Shown here piece after piece: positions 36,025-40,493 of a stretch of 40,493 nt of DNA. Source of the stretch: Acaryochloris sp. IP29b_bin.137. GTDB taxonomy: Bacteria; Cyanobacteriota; Cyanobacteriia; Thermosynechococcales; Thermosynechococcaceae. How positions within the stretch are numbered: position 1 is the first letter of the stretch; each line of letters starts with the position of its first letter. A program made the translations under genes and the position numbers. A model generated the notes under the pieces. It was given only the letters and a program-made list of their open reading frames with translations. It did no database searches and was not told the origin of the DNA. Where the stretch lies: assembly GCF_028285745.1 (NCBI RefSeq), contig NZ_JANQOP010000274.1, forward strand, positions 1-40,493. The letters are read 5' to 3'.

Positions 36025-37028
36025 GGTTCCCCCCGTAGAATTCGCTGTAACTCCTGTTGTAAGTCTTCCCGATTGGGCAAATAGAGTTGATAACGGGAGA
36101 CAAACAGTTGATTGGAGATGGAGCCAGTGGCATATTCCACTAAAATTTCATCCTTGTCTCGGGCTAGGACAATGCCAATCGGCTCATTATCATCTTCGAC
36201 ATTTTCTTCGGCACGAAAGTAATTGAGGTAGAGGTTCATCTGGCCGATGTCTTGGTGGGTGACGGCTCGGGCTTTGAGGTCAATCAGGACAAAGCATTTG
36301 AGGATGCGGTGGTAGAAGACCAAATCCACGTAGAAGTGGGTGTTGTTGAGGGTGATGCGGTATTGCTGACCGATAAAGGCAAAGCCTTTGCCCAACTCTA
36401 GGAGAAACTGCTCTAGCTTTTCGATTAGGCGCTGTTCGAGGTCGCTTTCCCGCAGGTTGCGTTCGGGTAGATCCAGAAACTCGAAGACGTAGGGGTCTTT
36501 GACGACATCCTGAACAGACTCGATGGGTTGGCCTTGTTGGGCGAGGTCGAGGATTTCTTCTCGGTCTTTGCTGAGGGCAACTCGCTCGAATAGGGCTGCG
36601 TTTTTCTGGCGTTTGAGTTCGCGGACGGACCAGTTTTCGCGGATGCATTGCTGCTCGTAGAAGGAGCGAGCTAGGTCGTCGGAGACGGCGAGGAGTTCGG
36701 TGTAGTGAGACCAGGTTAATTTGCCAGACAGTGTCTGGCGTTTTGGATAGGCCAGGTAAAGCAGCCGCATATACTGGAGGTTGGAGCGGCTAAAGCCTTT
36801 GCCGTGGGTTTGTTTGAGGTCTTTTGATAGCTGGGGCAGGAGGCGGGATCCATATTCGGCACGTTCTTGGCCGGATTGTTCGAATTCGATGATGTGTTGG
36901 CCGACTTGCCAGTAGGTTTCGAGAAGAACAGTGTTAACTTGTTGGTTGGCTTGGATGCGGCCTTGGGTGAGGCAGGTGGCGATGCGATCGATGAGGGTTT
37001 GGTAGGTGTTGGGGGTGAGGTCACTCAT
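36021..37028 (-). CDS. DUF1016/YhcG-type PDDEXK nuclease-family protein
   Basis: The 335-residue protein has the N-terminal helical DUF1016 domain (TYWQVGQHIIEFEQSGQERA; GFSRSNLQYMRLLYLAYPKR; LTWSHYTELLAVSD) and a C-terminal nuclease-like domain with FYVDLVFYHRILKCFVLIDL followed by KARAVTH. The D...D-x-K arrangement is the family's variant of the PD-(D/E)XK site. The start overlaps hsdS by 8 bp and the stop overlaps hsdR in GTGA, so it is an integral part of the hsd operon. DUF1016 genes often lie beside type I restriction genes, and a role in restriction or in assembly has been supposed but not defined. Confidence 0.92.
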   Translation of the reverse strand: MSDLTPNTYQTLIDRIATCLTQGRIQANQQVNTVLLETYWQVGQHIIEFEQSGQERAEYGSRLLPQLSKDLKQTHGKGFSRSNLQYMRLLYLAYPKRQTLSGKLTWSHYTELLAVSDDLARSFYEQQCIRENWSVRELKRQKNAALFERVALSKDREEILDLAQQGQPIESVQDVVKDPYVFEFLDLPERNLRESDLEQRLIEKLEQFLLELGKGFAFIGQQYRITLNNTHFYVDLVFYHRILKCFVLIDLKARAVTHQDIGQMNLYLNYFRAEENVEDDNEPIGIVLARDKDEILVEYATGSISNQLFVSRYQLYLPNREDLQQELQRILRGEP

Positions 37029-38289
37029 TTTGGCTATCTCCTACTCGGAGTTTGCCACTCATGAGTTTGGGAAGAAGGGTATCGCGGACATTAGTAAGCG
37101 TTTGTATCTGTTGAGAATTAACTAAGATTTTCTCAAAAAGATTAACAGCATTTTTTTCAAGCGTTGTAAGAGTGAAGAGGTCAGGAATTAGAATTTTTAG
37201 CCTTTTAAAGTTAGAAGTTGTGATGGTATCAAATACACTTCCATATGCTTCCCGTTTAAGCTTATCAATCAAATTTCCTATCAGAAGATGACCGAAGAAA
37301 ATATGTTCTTTTTTTTGAGCTAAAACTCCAAAGTTTGATTGACTTATAGCCATGCTTTCAGAAAGTAGACAATAATTACCTACCGTTCCTCTAGCAGATA
37401 TAACCGTCGTGTATTGAGGTAAGAGTTTCGCTGCAGATTTTTGCAATCCAAGCTCAGAGATTTGTTTCTCAGTGTGGAGAATGAAATTTTTATTGTGTGA
37501 TGTTACATCCTTGCCTGAAAGCCATTTGACATCCCCATCCCAATATTCAGGAATACTCGTCTTTGGTGTTCCCCCACTAAACAAATTAAAAAAATCATCA
37601 AAATCCCCAAAATGCCAGCCTGCAGGGATTTCGCCTAGCTCTGATGGGACCATTGCGCCGCCGGATGATTTGTAGGGCTTGCCGTCGGTGCTGGGTTTGC
37701 CCTGGGCGAAGTCGAAGGGGAACTCAAAATCGACGAACCAATGTTTGAAGAGGGTTTGGGCGATTTTCTCTAGCGTATCGTTTTGTTTGCGGAGGGTATC
37801 AATTTTGCGATCGAGGGTTGCCAATATTCTGACAATTTCTTTCTGTGTCTCAAATGGTGGAAAAGGAAGCAATTGTAGATCAAATGTATCGCGAGAAAGA
37901 CTGGGATTAGAGGTTCCAACCTTTAAATGATTTAGACCGATGTAATTCACTAAATAATAGAAATATCTCAAATCAAGGTCAGAACGATTAGCCGTGACAA
38001 AATAGGCTGTATCAATTACCCAAAAGTCTTTGTCACACCACTCTACGCCAAGTGGACCTTGTCCCTTTCTCCCAAGAATCACACCTGGCCCTTTAGTTAG
38101 CGAAGAATCATGCCAACCACACCTACCATTCGTTCCATAAACTGGTGTGTCGCCAGAATTTCTGTCACTTTCTCGCAAAGCCTTGCCATAGTTGAGAGTG
38201 ACTAAATCTTTTGCTGGAACTAATGGCCATATCCAATTGGTATCAGATGAGAAACCTCTGGGATAGAGACCGTGTTGTTCAGAGAGCAT
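37021..38289 (-). CDS. hsdS: Type I restriction-modification specificity subunit
   Basis: The 422-residue subunit gives sequence specificity to the HsdM/HsdR complex. It has two target-recognition domains: the first about residues 15-145 ([32 protein letters not shown]), the second about 215-365 ([38 protein letters not shown]). Each is followed by a helical conserved region ([32 protein letters not shown]). The start overlaps the end of hsdM by 11 bp. Between the halves lies the segment [19 protein letters not shown], where related proteins usually read [13 protein letters not shown], so ten or so residues look inserted. Confidence 0.93.
   Translation of the reverse strand: MLSEQHGLYPRGFSSDTNWIWPLVPAKDLVTLNYGKALRESDRNSGDTPVYGTNGRCGWHDSSLTKGPGVILGRKGQGPLGVEWCDKDFWVIDTAYFVTANRSDLDLRYFYYLVNYIGLNHLKVGTSNPSLSRDTFDLQLLPFPPFETQKEIVRILATLDRKIDTLRKQNDTLEKIAQTLFKHWFVDFEFPFDFAQGKPSTDGKPYKSSGGAMVPSELGEIPAGWHFGDFDDFFNLFSGGTPKTSIPEYWDGDVKWLSGKDVTSHNKNFILHTEKQISELGLQKSAAKLLPQYTTVISARGTVGNYCLLSESMAISQSNFGVLAQKKEHIFFGHLLIGNLIDKLKREAYGSVFDTITTSNFKRLKILIPDLFTLTTLEKNAVNLFEKILVNSQQIQTLTNVRDTLLPKLMSGKLRVGDSQNE
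37687..37716 (-). repeat. Short in-frame insert encoding [10 protein letters not shown] in hsdS
   Basis: The minus strand reads TTCGACTTCGCCCAGGGC and then AAACCCAGCACC inside an otherwise conserved hsdS linker. The FDFAQGKP peptide is a recurring product of a TTCGACTTCGC(T/C)CAG-type repeat seen in many genomes. Here the insert is in frame. Boundaries are estimated from the family pattern. Confidence 0.5.
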
Positions 38290-39952
38290 ATCCTAACCCC
38301 GCCAACTGAACCTTAATCTCCCGATCCAGCTCCTCTGCCTCCTTCATCTGCGCTGCTAACTCCACCGTCAGCGCCCCCATCTTCTCCTCAAAGGGAATCC
38401 CATCATCTTCCTCCTCCGGTATCCCCACATACCGCCCCGGCGTCAGCACAAAATTATGCTTCTCAATATCCGCCAACACCGCCGACTTACAGAACCCTTT
38501 GATATCTTCATAGGCCCTCTCCCCAAACCCCTCTCCCATAGGTAGAGGGGCTTTTTGATCTCCCTCCCTCTGGGAGGGGCTAGGGGAGGGCAACCGTTTC
38601 CAGGCATGATACGTGCCTGCAATCTTCTGAATATCCTCCTCTGCAAAGGCCCGATTACGCCGATTGACCATATAGCCCAACTCCGATGCATCAATAAACA
38701 ACACTTCCCCCTTGCGGTCCCGGTTCTTATTCCCGTTTTTATATCGACTCAAAAACCACAAACAAGCCGGAATTCCCGTGTTGTAAAACAACTGCGTTGG
38801 TAACATCACAATGCAATCCACCAGATCGGCCTCCACCAACGCCTTGCGAATCTCCCCTTCCCCACCCGTATTCGACGATAGTGACCCATTCGACAACACA
38901 AACCCCGCTGCCCCCGTCGGGGCCAAGTGATACAAAAAGTGCTGCACCCAACCAAAATTGGCATTCCCCTTTGGCGGCACCCCATACTGCCAGCGGCCAT
39001 CCTGCCGCAGTAAATCTCCACCCCAGTCACTGTCATTAAAGGGTGGATTGGCAATCACAAAATCTGCCTTTAGATCCTTATGGGCATCGTTTAGGAATGA
39101 GCCTTCAGGGTTCCAGCGAATATTCGAGCCATCAATCCCCCGAATCGCCAGGTTCATCCGGCATAGCTTGTACGTTGTCTCATTGCTCTCCTGCCCATAG
39201 ATGGAAATATCATCCAGTCGCCCCCGGTGATGGCTAACAAACTTCTCACTCTGGACAAACATCCCGCCCGATCCACAGCACGGATCAAACACCCTGCCCT
39301 CAAAGGGCTGTAGCATCTCCACTAATACCCGCACCACCGCCTCCGGGGTGTAGAACTGACCTCCTTTCTTCCCCTCCGCTAGGGCGAATTGCCCCAAAAA
39401 ATACTCATACACCTGCCCTAGCAGATCAGCCTGTCGCGGTTCTGGGCTGGGCTCCGCTATCTCTAACTGCCCATCTGCATCCACCTCAGATTTCGCTAGA
39501 TTGACGCTGCCAATCATATCGATCAGCCCACCTAGCGAAGTGGGGTCCAGCTTCTGCTGCCCATACACCTTTGGCAAAATGCCCTTTAACAGCTTTGAGT
39601 TATCCCCCTCAATTGCTTCCATAGCCTCATCCACCCGCTGGCCAATATCCGGCTGCTTCGCTTGGGCCTGCAACGCCGACCACCGTGCCCCCGCAGGCAC
39701 AAAAAACACATTCTCTGCCTTATATTCATCCGGATCTTCTGGGTCTGCCCCTGCATATTCCCCTTCACCCGCCTCCAACTTGTCGTGTAGCTGCTCAAAA
39801 GCATCGGAAATGTACTTGAGGAAAATCAGCCCCAGGACAACATGCTTATACTCCGCTGCATCGATATTCTTGCGCAGCTTATCCGCCGCCTTCCAGAGCT
39901 TCTGCTCCAAGGATTCATTACTTTGGGCTTTGGCTTTTTTGGCTTTGGGCAT
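38279..39952 (-). CDS. hsdM: Type I restriction-modification DNA methyltransferase subunit
   Basis: From ATG 39952 ([20 protein letters not shown]) the protein has 557 residues; an in-frame start at 40003 would add 17 of atypical sequence. It methylates adenine in the target with SAM. The N-terminal HsdM_N domain ([20 protein letters not shown]) precedes the methylase with motif [12 protein letters not shown] (about 220-230) and catalytic NPPF (about 302-305). [20 protein letters not shown] and [20 protein letters not shown] are typical. About residues 454-480 ([20 protein letters not shown] then EGFGERA) are an inserted repeat peptide between YHAWKR and [11 protein letters not shown], which are contiguous or nearly so in relatives. 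First gene of the hsdM-hsdS-DUF1016-hsdR operon. Confidence 0.95.
   Translation of the reverse strand: MPKAKKAKAQSNESLEQKLWKAADKLRKNIDAAEYKHVVLGLIFLKYISDAFEQLHDKLEAGEGEYAGADPEDPDEYKAENVFFVPAGARWSALQAQAKQPDIGQRVDEAMEAIEGDNSKLLKGILPKVYGQQKLDPTSLGGLIDMIGSVNLAKSEVDADGQLEIAEPSPEPRQADLLGQVYEYFLGQFALAEGKKGGQFYTPEAVVRVLVEMLQPFEGRVFDPCCGSGGMFVQSEKFVSHHRGRLDDISIYGQESNETTYKLCRMNLAIRGIDGSNIRWNPEGSFLNDAHKDLKADFVIANPPFNDSDWGGDLLRQDGRWQYGVPPKGNANFGWVQHFLYHLAPTGAAGFVLSNGSLSSNTGGEGEIRKALVEADLVDCIVMLPTQLFYNTGIPACLWFLSRYKNGNKNRDRKGEVLFIDASELGYMVNRRNRAFAEEDIQKIAGTYHAWKRLPSPSPSQREGDQKAPLPMGEGFGERAYEDIKGFCKSAVLADIEKHNFVLTPGRYVGIPEEEDDGIPFEEKMGALTVELAAQMKEAEELDREIKVQLAGLGYAL
38515..38590 (-). repeat. Palindromic repeat copy D (in hsdM)
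   Basis: 76 bp matching the hsdR repeats: outer arms CCCTCTCCCCAA and TAGGGGAGGG, hairpins CCCCTCT/AGAGGGG and CCCTCCC-TCT-GGGAGGG. It is translated in the same phase as in hsdR. This copy has no DUF559 attached. The G-rich strand (38572-38590) has four G-runs. Confidence 0.88.
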
Positions 39953-40493
39953 CGTCACAGTCCGAACGTCTGGAGTGTGTTTTAGAGTAGGACCAATCCC
40001 CAAAAAATCACCGTATATTCTGATTTCCTTTATCTAGACGCTCATACTCAGTTACTCACCACTCATTTAATGATATGCGTCCTCATGAGTGGGTAGATCC
40101 GAAGGAGCATTTTCGTCCAAAATACCCAATCGTATTGCTTTGCGATGGTCTACGACCGGCCTTCGGCCATCACCTCAATCTTGCGACGACTACCATATTT
40201 CATCAATTCGGTGATTGGTACCATTTGGGATTCCTCATCTTGATTAAGAGTTTTTGCCTGCTGCCGCCACCGGCATAGTGCTGGTTCATAGCCCTCAGCT
40301 GGGCCATCTGATCAGTGTCAAACTCCTTCAAACCCACAAATCAGCACACCATTTGCTCAACAGGCTAGGCGTTAGGAGATGACGGGGAGATCGGCCCCGC
40401 TCTTCAGACAACAGCTCTACAGCATCTCTGCGGGAATACAACACAGATGAATGGTTCATCGGTGATTGGATAAATGAATCAAAAAGTAATGGT
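39953..40493. other. Region upstream of hsdM, probable promoter and a possible decayed lipase-like fragment
   Basis: No intact gene is recognised. The 120 bp before hsdM should hold its promoter. A plus-strand frame at 40075-40278 reads VDPKEHFRPKYPIVLLCDGL and then FHQFGDWYHLGFLILIKSF, which weakly recalls the start of lipase-type alpha/beta hydrolases (RPKYPIVLCHGL) but lacks the active-site elbow. The remainder to the right edge contains several stops in every frame. The assignment is low-confidence. Confidence 0.3.

Noticed and set aside
40075..40278. A lipase gene at the right edge
   Set aside because: Only a weak match to a lipase start, no GxSxG and no continuing frame; kept as a low-confidence relic in the spacer note.
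40300..40493. A direct repeat of the tRNA-Gly 3' end marking the far end of an island
   Set aside because: I looked for the last 15-20 bases of the tRNA near the right edge and found no match. Any such site would lie outside the window.

Overview
The window looks like chromosomal DNA of a cyanobacterium. The evidence is scattered GCGATCGC (HIP1) octamers, a plant-type phytoene desaturase/phytoene synthase pair (pds-crtB), DevC/DevA-type ABC transporter genes, a very large Ser/Thr-kinase/histidine-kinase hybrid and several small proteins of cyanobacterial style. Moderate GC, many relics and a chlorophyllase-like hydrolase would suit an Acaryochloris-like genome, but that genus call is only a guess.

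Layout. 1-4.4 kb: an unknown gene cut by the left edge, a VOC-fold protein, relics of an oligopeptide ABC ATPase and of a toxin-antitoxin pair, then devC-devA and a decayed second copy of devA. 4.4-9.5 kb: a PadR-type regulator divergent from an efflux adaptor plus RND pump, with a repeated operator between them; the RND gene is frameshifted. 9.6-12 kb: a higBA toxin-antitoxin operon, a small acidic protein, and an mddA-like methyltransferase gene broken by one in-frame TGA. 12.4-17.1 kb: a chlorophyllase-like hydrolase, a CbbX/SpoVK-type AAA ATPase, a membrane protein, a cupin, a small cysteine-containing protein and an antitoxin relic. 17.1-21.4 kb: gltX, tRNA-Asp, a coiled-coil protein, a polyamine-type binding lipoprotein and an exported cyanobacterial protein. 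22.2-28.3 kb: one 2017-residue hybrid kinase. 28.4-31.7 kb: a tandem-domain 6-pyruvoyl-tetrahydropterin-synthase-family protein and the pds-crtB operon. 32.1 kb to the right: tRNA-Gly, then a type I restriction-modification operon on the minus strand, hsdM-hsdS-DUF1016-hsdR, with overlapping genes.

The most unusual structure is in this hsd operon. A roughly 76-bp palindromic repeat that folds into nested hairpins occurs four times, always in the same orientation and always read in the same phase, so that it is translated as part of the host protein. One copy lies inside hsdM. The other three flank and follow a complete DUF559 (Vsr-like, PD-(D/E)XK) endonuclease domain set in frame into hsdR, just before the helicase Walker A motif. 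Removing the roughly 224-residue insert leaves an HsdR of ordinary length. A different short insert (FDFAQGKP) lies in hsdS. The operon thus holds three nuclease-type domains (HsdR, DUF559, DUF1016), and its end overlaps the 3' end of tRNA-Gly, which suggests a tRNA-associated island invaded by translation-compatible mobile repeats.
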